Source: an uncultured Parabacteroides sp. (GTDB taxonomy: Bacteria > Bacteroidota > Bacteroidia > Bacteroidales > Tannerellaceae). From it: 64,000 nucleotides of DNA. The stretch covers positions 1 to 64,000 of the forward strand of contig NZ_CANTZW010000011.1 in the NCBI RefSeq assembly GCF_947855115.1, written 5' to 3'. This document shows positions 34,420 through 44,705 of this stretch, piece by piece; position 1 is the first letter of the stretch, and each line of letters opens with the position of its first letter. The position numbers were made by a program, and so were the translations under genes. The notes beneath the pieces were generated by a model. The model was not told the DNA's origin, searched no databases, and was given only the letters and a program-made list of their open reading frames with translations.

Positions 34420-36273
34420 ATGAAACAGTTCGTATTATTATCTTTGACATGTCTAACATTATGGGGATGTAAACAATCACCCCATAAAGAAGCACCTTTC
34501 AAAATGATTGATCAGGTAGACTTCTCACAAGTTCATATACAAGATAATTTCTGGTCTCCCAGGTTAAAGAAACATATATCGGCCACTTTGCCTGTTTGTA
34601 TTGATCAGATCGAGAATCAGACAGGGCGCATCCGCAATTTTGAAAACGCGGCAAAAAGAGAGGGGGAGCATTCTGGTATTTTCTTTGATGACTCCGATGT
34701 ATACAAAGCGCTGGAAGGTATGGCATACAGTTTGATAAACAATCCAAATCCAGAGTTGGAGAAAAAAGCGGATGAATGGATCGATAAATTCGCAGCCGCC
34801 CAACTACCGGATGGATATATCAATACGTATTACACATTGACCGCTCCGGAAAAACGATGGACAAATATGGACAAGCATGAAATGTATTGTGCCGGACATA
34901 TGATAGAGGCAGGAGTGGCCTATTATAAAGCTACCGGAAAACGGAAGCTACTAGATGTTTGTATACGAATGGCCGATCACATGATGAGTATCTTCGGACC
35001 GGGTAAAAGAGATTGGGTACCCGGACATGAAGAAATTGAGTTGGCCCTTGTCAAACTATATCAAACTACAGGTGAGGAAAAATACCTGGATTTCGCAGAT
35101 TGGTTGATCGAGGAACGAGGACACGGGCATGGCTCGAAAGGCGGGGAAGGAGATTGGGACCCATTCTACTACCAAGATGACAAGCCAGTACGTGAGATGA
35201 CAGATATCTCTGGTCACGCTGTTCGCTGCATGTACTTGTATTGCGGTATGGCAGATGTAGCCGCATTGAAGCAAGATTCCGGATATATCGCATCTTTGAA
35301 TCGGTTATGGGATGATGTCGTACTCCGAAACATGTACGTTACCGGAGGTATTGGTTCCTCACGCCACAACGAAGGTTTTACGGAGGATTACGACCTGCCG
35401 AACCTAGACGCTTACTGTGAGACTTGCGCCTCGGTTGGAATGGTTCTATGGAATCAACGGATGAATCAATTCACCGGCGATTCCAAGTATATCGATGTCC
35501 TCGAACGATCCATGTATAATGGAGCATTGGCTGGCATATCGCTAGAGGGAGATCGTTTTTTCTATGTTAACCCCTTGGAATCTAAAGGAGACCATCATCG
35601 CCAAGCATGGTATGGTTGCGCTTGTTGCCCAAGCCAGATATCCCGTTTCCTCCCATCTATCGGTAACTATATTTACGGAACCTCGAATGAGGCGATTTGG
35701 GTGAATCTGTATATAGGAAATTCTACGGAAATAAATACGGATAAAACAAATGTCATGTTGAGGCAAGAGACCAATTATCCTTGGGATGGGAACGTGAAAT
35801 TAACCGTAACGTCTTCTTCCCCATTGAAGAAAGAGATACGTTTACGTATCCCCGGTTGGTGTAAGCAGTATACTTTATCGGTAAACGGACAATCAACAAA
35901 CGCCCCAGTCCAAAAAGGATACGCTGTCTTGAATAAAGAATGGAAAGATGGAGACGTAATCTCCTTATCAATGGAAATGCCAGTAGAATTGGTAACCGCA
36001 GATCCAAGGGTTAAGCAAAACGTAGGTAAACGTGCCATACAGAGAGGGCCTCTCGTATATTGTATGGAAGAGACGGATAACCCACAGGATTTTGATAATC
36101 TGAAAATTGCGACGAATACATCGTTTAATACTCAATTTAACCCGGAATTATTAAATGGAGTCATAACGATAAAGGCCATGACAAACGAACAACCTATCAA
36201 CTTGATCCCTTATTACGCATGGGATAACCGGGATGCCGGGAAAATGAAAGTATGGATTGATTATAATGAATAA
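34420..36273 (+). CDS. GH127 beta-L-arabinofuranosidase-type lipoprotein
   Basis: 617 residues. A lipoprotein signal ends in WGCKQ. The barrel starts PFKMIDQVDFSQVHIQDNFWSPRLK, the classic GH127 opening. Zinc ligands and catalytic Cys expected for the family (Glu and Cys in YCETCASVG, the Cys pair in CACCPSQISRF) are all present. GH127 enzymes cut beta-L-arabinofuranosides with a Cys nucleophile. Here the lipid anchor suggests action in the periplasm or at the surface, on oligosaccharides imported by the SusCD pair. Confidence 0.92.
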   Translation: MKQFVLLSLTCLTLWGCKQSPHKEAPFKMIDQVDFSQVHIQDNFWSPRLKKHISATLPVCIDQIENQTGRIRNFENAAKREGEHSGIFFDDSDVYKALEGMAYSLINNPNPELEKKADEWIDKFAAAQLPDGYINTYYTLTAPEKRWTNMDKHEMYCAGHMIEAGVAYYKATGKRKLLDVCIRMADHMMSIFGPGKRDWVPGHEEIELALVKLYQTTGEEKYLDFADWLIEERGHGHGSKGGEGDWDPFYYQDDKPVREMTDISGHAVRCMYLYCGMADVAALKQDSGYIASLNRLWDDVVLRNMYVTGGIGSSRHNEGFTEDYDLPNLDAYCETCASVGMVLWNQRMNQFTGDSKYIDVLERSMYNGALAGISLEGDRFFYVNPLESKGDHHRQAWYGCACCPSQISRFLPSIGNYIYGTSNEAIWVNLYIGNSTEINTDKTNVMLRQETNYPWDGNVKLTVTSSSPLKKEIRLRIPGWCKQYTLSVNGQSTNAPVQKGYAVLNKEWKDGDVISLSMEMPVELVTADPRVKQNVGKRAIQRGPLVYCMEETDNPQDFDNLKIATNTSFNTQFNPELLNGVITIKAMTNEQPINLIPYYAWDNRDAGKMKVWIDYNE

Positions 36274-36297
36274 AATGAACTATTAAATTATCAACTT

Positions 36298-38349
36298 ATG
36301 AAACTTCTTCCTAAAATATTGGTATTATCACTTACCATGATCACCACAGCTTCTATAGCTTCAGATCACCATCCTGCCGGAAAAACAACTGTTTCCATCA
36401 ATTATCCGAACAACCGTTATCCGCTGCTACAAAAACCGTATATAGAATTACCGATTGGTTCTATCCAACCCGCAGGCTGGATACAGGAGCAATTAGTACG
36501 GATGAAAAACGGGATGACCGGAAATTTGGATCAAGCATACGAGAAAGTCATGGGTTCCCGTAATGGTTGGTTAGGTGGCGATGGTGATGTATGGGAACGT
36601 GGCCCTTATTGGATAGATGGCCTCTTGCCACTAGCCTATATACTCAATGACCAAGCGCTTATTGACAAGGTAAAGCCTTGGGTAGAATGGACCTTGGCCT
36701 CTCAAAAGCCCAATGGTTATTTCGGACCGGACACAGACCGGAGCTATGAGCCGGGATTACAACGGGACAACTCGCAAGATTGGTGGCCTAAAATGGTAAT
36801 GCTGAAAGTAATGCAACAATATTACTCAGCGACCGGCGATACACGGGTCATCGATTTCTTTACCCGATATTTTAAATATCAATTGGCGGAATTACCTCAA
36901 AACCCATTGGGTAAATGGACTTTCTGGGGAGAACAAAGAGGAGGCGATAATCTAATGATCGTTTATTGGTTGTATAATATCACGGGCGATAAGTTCTTAT
37001 TGGATCTAGGAGAATTGATTCACAAACAAACGTTCAACTGGACTGATATCTTTTTAAACCAAGATCATCTGTCTCGCCAACTCAGCTTGCACTGTGTCAA
37101 TCTGGCGCAAGGATTCAAGGAACCGGTTGTTTATTACCAGCAGAATCAAGATCCGAAACAGATATGCGCCGTTAAAAAAGCGGTCAAGAGTATACATAAT
37201 ACGATCGGACTTCCGACCGGGCTTTGGGGAGGCGACGAGTTGCTTCGTTTCGGTGAACCGACTACCGGCTCCGAATTATGTACAGCGGTAGAAATGATGT
37301 TTTCATTGGAAGAAATGCTGGAAATAACCGGAGACGTTCAGTGGGCTGATTATCTGGAGCGAGTAGCCTACAACGCACTACCGACTCAGGTGACAGATGA
37401 TTACTCGGCCCGCCAATATTATCAGCAAACCAACCAAGTAGCCGTTACCCGCGAATGGCGTAATTTCTCTACGCCACACGATGACACGGACATCCTATTC
37501 GGAGAACTTACAGGTTATCCTTGTTGTACCTCCAACTTGCATCAAGGCTGGCCCAAGCTGGTTCAAAACCTTTGGTACGCCACGGCAGATAATGGAATAG
37601 CCGCTTTGGTATACGCACCTTCAAGTGTCAAGGCTAAAATAGCCAACGGCTTGACCGTACAAATAGAAGAGGAAACGGCTTATCCGTTTGACGAGACCAT
37701 ACATTTCAAATTCGCCTTTGAGGATAAAAAAACAAAGAAGGCCTTCTTCCCCTTCCATATTCGTATCCCGGCATGGTGCAACCAGCCTGTGATCAAATTG
37801 AACGGCGAGAATATCGTTGTGGACGCTTATCCCGGGGAAATCGCACGTATTAACCGGGAATGGAAACAAGACGATATACTAACGGTGGAACTTCCTATGC
37901 AGGTAGCAGCAAGTCGTTGGTATGGAGGCAGTGCGGTAATTGAGCGGGGTCCATTGGTTTATGCATTGAAGATGAACGAAAAATGGGAGAAAAAGACATT
38001 TGAGGAAGAAAAAACGACTCAATATGGTAACTGGTATTATCAGGTGACTTCAGATTCTCCTTGGAACTATGCGCTTACACATAAATCCTTGGAACCAGAC
38101 CAAATCAACAAAAATTTTGTTGTAGAAAAGAAAGAAGTGACCTCTGGTTATCCATGGAATGTAGAAAACGCGCCAATCACAATCAAGGCAAAAGGCAAAC
38201 GACTCAATGGCTGGTCTTTATATAGAGGTTCAGCCGGTTCCATCTCTTATTTTACCCAGCAAGGCAATGATATGGGAGAGGAAGAGGAGATTGAGTTAAT
38301 CCCCTACGGATGTACGACCTTACGTATAACGGAGTTCCCGGTACGTTAG
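36298..38349 (+). CDS. GH127-superfamily (DUF1680) glycoside hydrolase
   Basis: 683 residues with a Sec signal. It is distantly related to the preceding gene: ELPIGSIQPAGWIQEQLVRMKNGMTGNLDQAYE opens the domain, and the ligands are kept as Glu and Cys in SELCTAVEMM and the Cys pair in YPCCTSNLHQGW. This subgroup is annotated as beta-L-arabinofuranosidase-like (GH127/GH146 relatives), so it may differ in linkage or in the sugar at the reducing side. It is the last gene of the polysaccharide locus and is followed by a strong bidirectional terminator. Confidence 0.88.
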   Translation: MKLLPKILVLSLTMITTASIASDHHPAGKTTVSINYPNNRYPLLQKPYIELPIGSIQPAGWIQEQLVRMKNGMTGNLDQAYEKVMGSRNGWLGGDGDVWERGPYWIDGLLPLAYILNDQALIDKVKPWVEWTLASQKPNGYFGPDTDRSYEPGLQRDNSQDWWPKMVMLKVMQQYYSATGDTRVIDFFTRYFKYQLAELPQNPLGKWTFWGEQRGGDNLMIVYWLYNITGDKFLLDLGELIHKQTFNWTDIFLNQDHLSRQLSLHCVNLAQGFKEPVVYYQQNQDPKQICAVKKAVKSIHNTIGLPTGLWGGDELLRFGEPTTGSELCTAVEMMFSLEEMLEITGDVQWADYLERVAYNALPTQVTDDYSARQYYQQTNQVAVTREWRNFSTPHDDTDILFGELTGYPCCTSNLHQGWPKLVQNLWYATADNGIAALVYAPSSVKAKIANGLTVQIEEETAYPFDETIHFKFAFEDKKTKKAFFPFHIRIPAWCNQPVIKLNGENIVVDAYPGEIARINREWKQDDILTVELPMQVAASRWYGGSAVIERGPLVYALKMNEKWEKKTFEEEKTTQYGNWYYQVTSDSPWNYALTHKSLEPDQINKNFVVEKKEVTSGYPWNVENAPITIKAKGKRLNGWSLYRGSAGSISYFTQQGNDMGEEEEIELIPYGCTTLRITEFPVR

Positions 38350-38363
38350 AAACAAATCCATAA

Positions 38364-38409
38364 AAAAATGAGAGTAGCCTCTTTAGTTGTCTAGGCTACT
38401 CTCATTTTT
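38364..38409. terminator. Bidirectional terminator between the polysaccharide locus and the antiporter
   Basis: Perfect 17-bp arms AAAAATGAGAGTAGCCT (38364-38380) and its complement (38393-38409). A and T tracts flank the GC core on both sides, so it terminates both convergent genes. Confidence 0.92.
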
Positions 38410-38423
38410 AAACACGGACGCTA

Positions 38424-39923
38424 TTAGTTTTTCTTCATCGTATAATCCTTCACTCCTAAGGAGTCATAAGCTTGCAAAAGAGCCTCATCGTTATCGGAAA
38501 TCATTAACAGCTTGTCATTCTCCTTTAATTCCGTATTTCCTTTCGGGATGAAATAGCGTCCCTCCCGTTTTACCATTACCGCCAAGGTATGATCCGGTAA
38601 TGTCAATTGCATCAATTTATTCCCATGAGCTAACACTGCCGGAGTAATATCAATCTCGCTCATAGCACTTTTGATATCCTCGGGAAGCTCGATACCAAAC
38701 TCATCCTTCCGTTCCGGCTCATCCACCATATCCAGCCATTTAGCGGCTTTAGTAACCGTAGTTCCTTGGATCAACAGAGATAGGATCGTGATAAAGAATA
38801 CGATATTAAAAAACATTCCGGCATGCTCAATACCAGCGATCATCGGGTAAGTAGCGAAAATAATCGGAACCGCCCCGCGTAATCCCACCCATGATATATA
38901 TAATTTACCTTTGAATGAGAAATTCTTATAAGGTATCAAACAGAGAAATACGCTGATCGGACGGGCGATCAAGATCATAAAGACCCCCACCATCACACCT
39001 ACGCCTGTCACCGGTAATAACTCATGCGGATTCACCAGCAAACCCAACGTAAGGAACATCACGATCTGCCACAACCAAGCGAAACCATCAAAGAACGTTC
39101 CTATACTTTTCTTATGAACGATCTTAGCGTTACCCACCACTAAACCAGCGATATAAACAGCTAAATAACCATTACCCTGACATAAGGTCGTAGCGGCGAA
39201 AGTGAAAAAAGCCGTAGCCAACAAAAGGATTGGATACAAAGACTCATTATCTATATTGATCTTATTAATAATCAAAACAGCCAGTTTCCCCAATAAGAAA
39301 CCGACGATAGCTCCCACCGATAATTGAACGACCAAGGATAACCCGGCCTCCCAAATATTCATCCCCCCGCTTTGTATGTAAGCGATCAGGAGCAAGGTGA
39401 GCATATAAGCCATCGGGTCATTACTACCACTCTCCAACTCCAAGGTAGGACGCAAACGTTCTTTCAAATAGACCCCTTTACTACGCAGGATAGAGAAAAC
39501 CGAGGCTGAGTCTGTAGAAGACATTACCGCCGCCAACAATAAAGATTCCGGAAAAGTCAAGGTGACATATCTGCCGAACAAACCAAATAACCAGTAGATA
39601 AACCCACCCGTGATAAATGTCGTGGCCAGTACCCCTAACGTGGCCAATACCACACCTTGCGAGGCGATAGGCTTAACCTCCGCTATCTTCGTATCCATAC
39701 CACCCGAGAACAAGATGATACTCAACGCCAGCATACCGATAAACTGAGCCGCGTTCGGATCGCTGAACTGGATGCCCAGCCCATCACTGCCAAACAGCAT
39801 GCCCACACCAAGGAATAATAACAAAGCGGGTAAGCCGAAACGATAACCGGCTTTACCGGCGAATATACTTAAAAACAGGATCACGGAGGCTATTAATAGC
39901 ACTTGCTCTGGATTTTGAAACAT
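38424..39923 (-). CDS. CPA2-type cation/proton antiporter with RCK_C domain (NhaP2-like)
   Basis: 499 residues from the ATG at 39923 (an in-frame TTG lies 6 bases earlier). Twelve or so hydrophobic helices carry Na/H-exchanger landmarks: FGLPALLLFLGVGMLFGSDGLG, SSTDSASVFSILR and LELESGSNDPMAYML. A TrkA-C/RCK_C domain occupies the last 90 residues (LTLPDHTLAVMVKREGRYFIPKGNTELKENDKLLMI), as in the K+/H+ antiporter NhaP2 (CvrA). It exchanges potassium or sodium for protons across the inner membrane. Confidence 0.92.
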   Translation of the reverse strand: MFQNPEQVLLIASVILFLSIFAGKAGYRFGLPALLLFLGVGMLFGSDGLGIQFSDPNAAQFIGMLALSIILFSGGMDTKIAEVKPIASQGVVLATLGVLATTFITGGFIYWLFGLFGRYVTLTFPESLLLAAVMSSTDSASVFSILRSKGVYLKERLRPTLELESGSNDPMAYMLTLLLIAYIQSGGMNIWEAGLSLVVQLSVGAIVGFLLGKLAVLIINKINIDNESLYPILLLATAFFTFAATTLCQGNGYLAVYIAGLVVGNAKIVHKKSIGTFFDGFAWLWQIVMFLTLGLLVNPHELLPVTGVGVMVGVFMILIARPISVFLCLIPYKNFSFKGKLYISWVGLRGAVPIIFATYPMIAGIEHAGMFFNIVFFITILSLLIQGTTVTKAAKWLDMVDEPERKDEFGIELPEDIKSAMSEIDITPAVLAHGNKLMQLTLPDHTLAVMVKREGRYFIPKGNTELKENDKLLMISDNDEALLQAYDSLGVKDYTMKKN

Positions 39924-40114
39924 ACGCAAAACGGGTTTTATGATTAGTGATTTGATACTTTGTTACAAAGTTCGTAAACTTTTTGTTATTATAATCACGC
40001 CAAAAGAAGAAATCCGGTCCCAAATTCACAGGATAACTAAATTTATTCTTCCTATAGAAAAACAAATCTTTCTTACAAATTGTTCGAGAATTTTTCTATC
40101 TCGCATAGAATCAT

Positions 40115-40122
40115 TACTTTTG
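40115..40122 (+). promoter_or_regulatory. -7 element of the transglutaminase-like gene
   Basis: TACTTTTG, a full TAnnTTTG match, is 21 bases before the ATG at 40144. The -33 region is only T-rich (about 40091-40095). It supports the ATG at 40144, since the longer open frame from 39940 would include the promoter. Confidence 0.5.
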
Positions 40123-40143
40123 GCAAACATACATATCCGCTTT

Positions 40144-42804
40144 ATGAACAAAAAACATCTATTCGCACTGTTGCTTACATTACTCGTATGGACGAGTTGT
40201 AACAACCAACAACATTTTATTACCGATGCCGCTTATCGGGCTGAGGTTGAGAACGATTTCCAAGCGAAACAGGCCGCTTTACCTAACGGAAACCTTTTCG
40301 CAGTATTTAACAATCAAATGACCCCTGAAGAGAGGGAGGCGTTAACCTTTATGTATGCCTATATGCCGATTGGAGACATCACGGATTATAGTGGCGACTT
40401 CTATTTGAAGAACATCCGCTCCTCTTTCCAGGCCCGGAATGAGATGCCTTGGGGCGATAGCATCCCTGAAGACATCTTCCGTCATTTCGTATTGCCGGTA
40501 CGAATCAACAACGAGAACCTGGATGAAAGCCGTATGGTTTTCTTCGATGAGTTGAAAGACCGGGTGAAAGGGCTCTCTCTGTACGATGCCGTGCTGGAAG
40601 TGAACCACTGGTGCCATGAGAAGGTAATTTATACCCCTTCCGATAGCCGCACAAGTTCTCCATTGGCATCTGTAAAGACTGCCTACGGTCGTTGTGGCGA
40701 GGAATCTACCTTCACGGTAGCCGCTTTACGTTCCGTGGGTATTCCGGCACGCCAGGTATATACACCTCGCTGGGCGCATACGGACGATAACCACGCTTGG
40801 GTAGAAGCTTGGGTTAACGGCAAATGGTATTTCTTCGGCGCTTGCGAGCCTGAACCTGTATTGAATCTGGGTTGGTTCAACGGCCCCGCTTACCGGGGTA
40901 TGTTGATGCATACGAAAGTGTTCGGTAAATACTATGGCCCGGAAGATGTCATGGAACGTACCGATGGGTACACCGAGATCAACGTAATCGATAATTACGC
41001 ACCTTCGGCTAAAGCGATCATCACGGTTACAGATGCCAATGGCAAGCCGGTAAAGGACGCTTTGGTTGAGTTCAAGATTTATAACTACGCCGAGTTTAAT
41101 AGCGTAGCTCGTAAAAAGACGGGCGAGGATGGTAAATGTTCTTTATCCACCGGAAAAGGAGACATGTTGGTATGGGCCAGCAAAGACGGCAAATTCGGCT
41201 ACAGCAAGGTCTCTTTCGGCAAGGATGGAGAAATCACGATCGCATTGAACAAGGAACCGGGAGATATAGAAACGATTACCTTGGATATCGTTCCACCGGT
41301 AGATGGATCTATCCCCGCGGAGGTTACACCTGAACAAAAAGAGGCGAATGCCAAACGCTTATTGGAGGAAGACGCTATCCGTAATAAATATGTAGCGACT
41401 TTCTATACAGAAGAGAAAGCGGAGGCTTTGGCGAAAGAATTGGGTATCGACCCGATGAAGACGGAAGACTTCATGATCGGTAGCCGGGGAAACTGGATGG
41501 AGATCGAGAAATTCTTACGGGAAACTCCTGCCGAGAAACGTGCGCAGGCAATGGCGTTATTGGATGCCGTATCCGCAAAGGATTTACGTGACACGCCAGC
41601 GTCGGTTCTCGCAGATCATTTAAATAATACGCCGGCCGTTGAAAGCGAGTGGTTCAATGAGTATATCATGAATCCTCGTGTAGCCAATGAGTTCCTGACT
41701 CCTTATAAGAGTTTCTTCGCATCGAATGTTGACCCATCCCTGGCGAAACAAGCCGTAGAAAATCCGCAGGCATTGGTGGATTGGGTGAAGAACAACGTAT
41801 CTATTAATGATGCCTTAAATGCGCAACGTATCCCAATCATGCCGATAGGTGTCTGGAAATCCCGTATCGCCGATAAAGGATCACGTAATATCTTCTTTGT
41901 GGCTGTAGCGCGTAGCTTGGGTATCCCGGCACGTATCGAGCCGGTAGCTCGCAAAGTTCAATATTTCAAGGATAACGCCTGGGTAGACGTAGATTTCGAG
42001 GCTGCCGTACAGACTACCGCTAAGCAAGGAAAGGTAATAGCTTCTTACCAGCCGATCAAGGCGTTGCAAGACCCGAAATATTACAGTCATTTCACGATTG
42101 CCAAGGTTCTGCCGAACGGTACCTTACAGACCTTGAATTTCGAGAGAGGAGGCAATGTTGACATGGGCTTGGGAGATACTTGGAGTGGATTATTGAAGAA
42201 ACCGTTATCTATAGATGAGGGTAATTATATGTTAGTTACCGGTACTCGTATGGCAAACGGTAGCGTATTGGCCGAGATCGAGTTCTTCAACGTAGAGGCC
42301 GGTAAGACGACCCCGATCAAACTAGAGATGCGCGAGAGTAAGGATGAGATACAAGTGATTGGTAATTTCAACTCCGAAAATAAATTCAAACGTGCGGACA
42401 ATGGCGAGGAGACCAGCCTGTTAGCTACTACCGGACGCGGCTATTATATCGTAGCGCTTCTCGGTTCCCGCCAAGAACCCACGAACCACGCTATGCGTGA
42501 TATCGCCGCCGTGAAGAAGGAACTGGAAGATTGGGGACGAGGCATCGTTCTTCTATTCCCGGACGAGAAGGGTTATAAGAACTTCGATCCGAAAGAGTTC
42601 GGTGATTTGCCGGGTACGATCACGTACGGTCTGGATATCGACGGAGCGATCCAAAAGGAAATGGCTACAGCGATGAAATTACAGAATGCCAACACATTGC
42701 CGATATTCTTGATCGCCGATACATTCAACCGTGTCGTATTTGTCTCTCAAGGCTATACGATTGGTTTGGGCGAACAGTTGATGAAAGTCATACATAAGTT
42801 ATAA
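40144..42804 (+). CDS. Transglutaminase-like lipoprotein with two related modules
   Basis: 886 residues. A lipoprotein signal ends in LLVWTSCNN. The first transglutaminase-like core is intact: Cys in YGRCGEESTFTVAALRSVGIPAR, His in DDNHAWVEAW. A beta-sandwich of the carboxypeptidase-regulatory type follows (IITVTDANGKPVKDALVEFKI). A second, degenerate core has GSRNIFFVAVARSLGIPARI, in which the Cys position is Lys. The C-terminal portion looks thioredoxin-like (IVLLFPDEKGYKNF, LPIFLIADTFNRVVFVSQGY) but lacks a CxxC. A role as a periplasmic peptidase-like or protein-binding lipoprotein is plausible; the substrate is unknown. Confidence 0.85.
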   Translation: MNKKHLFALLLTLLVWTSCNNQQHFITDAAYRAEVENDFQAKQAALPNGNLFAVFNNQMTPEEREALTFMYAYMPIGDITDYSGDFYLKNIRSSFQARNEMPWGDSIPEDIFRHFVLPVRINNENLDESRMVFFDELKDRVKGLSLYDAVLEVNHWCHEKVIYTPSDSRTSSPLASVKTAYGRCGEESTFTVAALRSVGIPARQVYTPRWAHTDDNHAWVEAWVNGKWYFFGACEPEPVLNLGWFNGPAYRGMLMHTKVFGKYYGPEDVMERTDGYTEINVIDNYAPSAKAIITVTDANGKPVKDALVEFKIYNYAEFNSVARKKTGEDGKCSLSTGKGDMLVWASKDGKFGYSKVSFGKDGEITIALNKEPGDIETITLDIVPPVDGSIPAEVTPEQKEANAKRLLEEDAIRNKYVATFYTEEKAEALAKELGIDPMKTEDFMIGSRGNWMEIEKFLRETPAEKRAQAMALLDAVSAKDLRDTPASVLADHLNNTPAVESEWFNEYIMNPRVANEFLTPYKSFFASNVDPSLAKQAVENPQALVDWVKNNVSINDALNAQRIPIMPIGVWKSRIADKGSRNIFFVAVARSLGIPARIEPVARKVQYFKDNAWVDVDFEAAVQTTAKQGKVIASYQPIKALQDPKYYSHFTIAKVLPNGTLQTLNFERGGNVDMGLGDTWSGLLKKPLSIDEGNYMLVTGTRMANGSVLAEIEFFNVEAGKTTPIKLEMRESKDEIQVIGNFNSENKFKRADNGEETSLLATTGRGYYIVALLGSRQEPTNHAMRDIAAVKKELEDWGRGIVLLFPDEKGYKNFDPKEFGDLPGTITYGLDIDGAIQKEMATAMKLQNANTLPIFLIADTFNRVVFVSQGYTIGLGEQLMKVIHKL

Positions 42805-42824
42805 CATTTTGTTTCACGAACATG

Positions 42825-42858
42825 ATCCGATCGTCTCCTCAATGCGAGACGATCGGAT
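42825..42858 (+). terminator. Terminator hairpin after the transglutaminase-like gene
   Basis: A perfect 13-bp stem, ATCCGATCGTCTC (42825-42837) with its complement (42846-42858), has an 8-base loop. The tail TATTTG is short, so termination may be partial. Confidence 0.65.
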
Positions 42859-42894
42859 TATTTGTAGTATTTCGAGTCTAAATCTCACAAGCAA

Positions 42895-43686
42895 ATGCAG
42901 ATCATACCAAAGATTAGCACATTACGAAAAGGATCTCTTTTATACCGTAGTATCCGCTACCGTAGAGGATTCGGAGTGCACTCACCTTTTGTTTTTAATC
43001 TTATCACGAAGGTTATCGAGGAAAAATGTTCTTACTATAGTTTTTACGATATAGAGCTTTTACGCAAGCAGTTATTATTCAGGGAAGAAAAGATCACCTA
43101 TCCGGACTGGCAGAACAAAGGGGAACTAAAGACTCGCTCAATTGGCGAGATCGTGAAACGGGAAGCTATCAAACCGAACCATGGCGCTTTATTATTTCGC
43201 CTGACAAACTATTTCAAGTCTAAAAATATCCTCCAACTAGGTACCACCATGGGGTTGTCTACCTTATACCTAACCTCTTACGCCACGGGGCTGAAATGTA
43301 TCGCCTTGGAAAATATACCGGAGTTCGCCACGATCGCCCGCCAAGCATTCGCTAAAGAAGGACGTAACCCGGTTGATTTGCGTATTGGTAATTATAAGGA
43401 TTTACTACCCGAGGCCTTAAAAGATATAAGTAGCCTTGATTTTGTTTTTTTCAATACTTTATATGAACAACAGAATAACCTCTGGTTGTTTAATGAATGT
43501 ATAAAACATGCGCAAAACGATACGGTATTCGTTTTTGAAGGAATCAAGGCGAACCGGGAAATGCGTGAATTTTGGGAAGAGATTCGCATATGCCCGGAGG
43601 TGACGGTCACTTTAGATCTTTATTCATTAGGGATCGTTTTATTCAATAAGAAATTACACAAACGAGATTATATTGTTTATTTTTAG
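42895..43686 (+). CDS. Class I SAM-dependent methyltransferase-like protein
   Basis: 263 residues. The central Rossmann part reads [42 protein letters not shown], then [25 protein letters not shown]. This is the layout of O-methyltransferase-like proteins, although the glycine motif is loose (LGTTMG instead of GxGxG) and the acidic residue after strand beta-4 is Asn. SAM binding is therefore likely but not certain. It is the first of three closely spaced genes with the cobalamin adenosyltransferase (14-base gap) and DUF2795. Confidence 0.75.
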   Translation: MQIIPKISTLRKGSLLYRSIRYRRGFGVHSPFVFNLITKVIEEKCSYYSFYDIELLRKQLLFREEKITYPDWQNKGELKTRSIGEIVKREAIKPNHGALLFRLTNYFKSKNILQLGTTMGLSTLYLTSYATGLKCIALENIPEFATIARQAFAKEGRNPVDLRIGNYKDLLPEALKDISSLDFVFFNTLYEQQNNLWLFNECIKHAQNDTVFVFEGIKANREMREFWEEIRICPEVTVTLDLYSLGIVLFNKKLHKRDYIVYF

Positions 43687-43700
43687 CAAATGAATCAAAT

Positions 43701-44264
43701 ATGAAGAAAAGTATTATTTATACCGGAACAGGCGATAAAGGAACCACTTCACTGGTAGGTGGGCAACGAGTGTCGAAAGCGCACGAGCGGATCGAGAGCT
43801 ATGGCACCGTAGACGAACTAAACTCTTTTATCGGATTATTGATCACAGCCTTGGAAGACGAGAAAGATACTGAATTCTTATCATTTATCCAACATAAACT
43901 ATTCACGATCGGCTCTTACCTAGCTACGGATCAAGCAACTACGGAGTTAAAAATCGAGAGTAAAGTAACCCCCGAGAGTATCGAGCGAATCGAGCGGGAA
44001 ATAGATCGTATGGATAACGAACTGCCTAAAATGCGTGCGTTCATCCTTCCAGGAGGATGCCGTTCGGCCGCTCTCGCCCACGTTTGCCGTACCGTTTGCC
44101 GCCGTGCCGAACGACAGATCTATCGCTTGGCCGAAAACTGCCCTGTGGAAGAGCCCGTATTGATATTTATAAACCGTTTATCTGACTATTTCTTCGTTTT
44201 AGCGAGAAAAGAATGCATAAATAATAACGGTAAAGAAATTATTTGGGATTATACTTGTGTATAA
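43701..44264 (+). CDS. Cob(I)yrinic acid a,c-diamide adenosyltransferase, PduO type
   Basis: 187 residues. The ATP-binding N-terminus [38 protein letters not shown] is the PduO/MMAB signature. [25 protein letters not shown] holds the conserved Arg residues at the subunit interface. The enzyme transfers adenosyl from ATP to cob(I)alamin, making the cofactor for methylmalonyl-CoA mutase and similar enzymes, fitting the propionate-forming metabolism of Bacteroidales. Confidence 0.96.
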   Translation: MKKSIIYTGTGDKGTTSLVGGQRVSKAHERIESYGTVDELNSFIGLLITALEDEKDTEFLSFIQHKLFTIGSYLATDQATTELKIESKVTPESIERIEREIDRMDNELPKMRAFILPGGCRSAALAHVCRTVCRRAERQIYRLAENCPVEEPVLIFINRLSDYFFVLARKECINNNGKEIIWDYTCV

Positions 44265-44334
44265 TAAATAAAATCATATTTTCGCGGAAAAATAGAGAAC
44301 CAAATCGCTTCGGCGGTTATTAAACTTGACAGCT

Positions 44335-44556
44335 ATGTATTGGACATTAGAGTTAGCTTCAAAATTGGAAGACGCACCTTGGCCTGCGACGAAAGATGAA
44401 CTTATTGATTATGCACAACGTTCTGGCGCGCCATTAGAAGTAATTGAAAACTTGCAGGAAATGGAAGATGAAGGCGAGATTTATGAGTGTATGGAAGATA
44501 TCTGGCCGGATTATCCAAGTAAAGAAGACTTTTTCTTCAACGAGGAAGAATATTAA
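44335..44556 (+). CDS. DUF2795 family small acidic protein
   Basis: 73 residues from the ATG at 44335 (a TTG three codons earlier is less likely). MYWTLELASKLEDAPWPATKDELIDYAQRSGAP matches DUF2795, a family of small helical proteins of unknown function. The C-terminal half is very acidic (EMEDEGEIYECMEDIWPDYPSKEDFFFNEEEY). Terminator-like inverted sequence follows. Confidence 0.85.
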   Translation: MYWTLELASKLEDAPWPATKDELIDYAQRSGAPLEVIENLQEMEDEGEIYECMEDIWPDYPSKEDFFFNEEEY

Positions 44557-44599
44557 TTCAATTGATAATTTGACAATTGATAGTTAAGAAATAACAAGG

Positions 44600-44644
44600 A
44601 ACGAGGTGGCGGACGATCAAGCTCCCCCGCCTCGTTGTTTTTTT
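44600..44644 (+). terminator. Terminator after the DUF2795 gene
   Basis: AACGAGG (44600-44606) pairs with CCTCGTT (44630-44636), with further GC pairing inside, followed by GTTTTTTTG. It separates this group from the type IX secretion operon starting at 44706. Confidence 0.75.
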
Positions 44645-44705
44645 GAAAAAAATACAATTTATCGGGATTTGCTGCGTTTGTAGTTACAACGTGAAGTGAA
44701 TGTAA

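Noticed and set aside
39940..40143. N-terminal extension of the transglutaminase-like protein
   Set aside because: The extension would include the promoter; the ATG at 40144 gives a proper lipoprotein signal.
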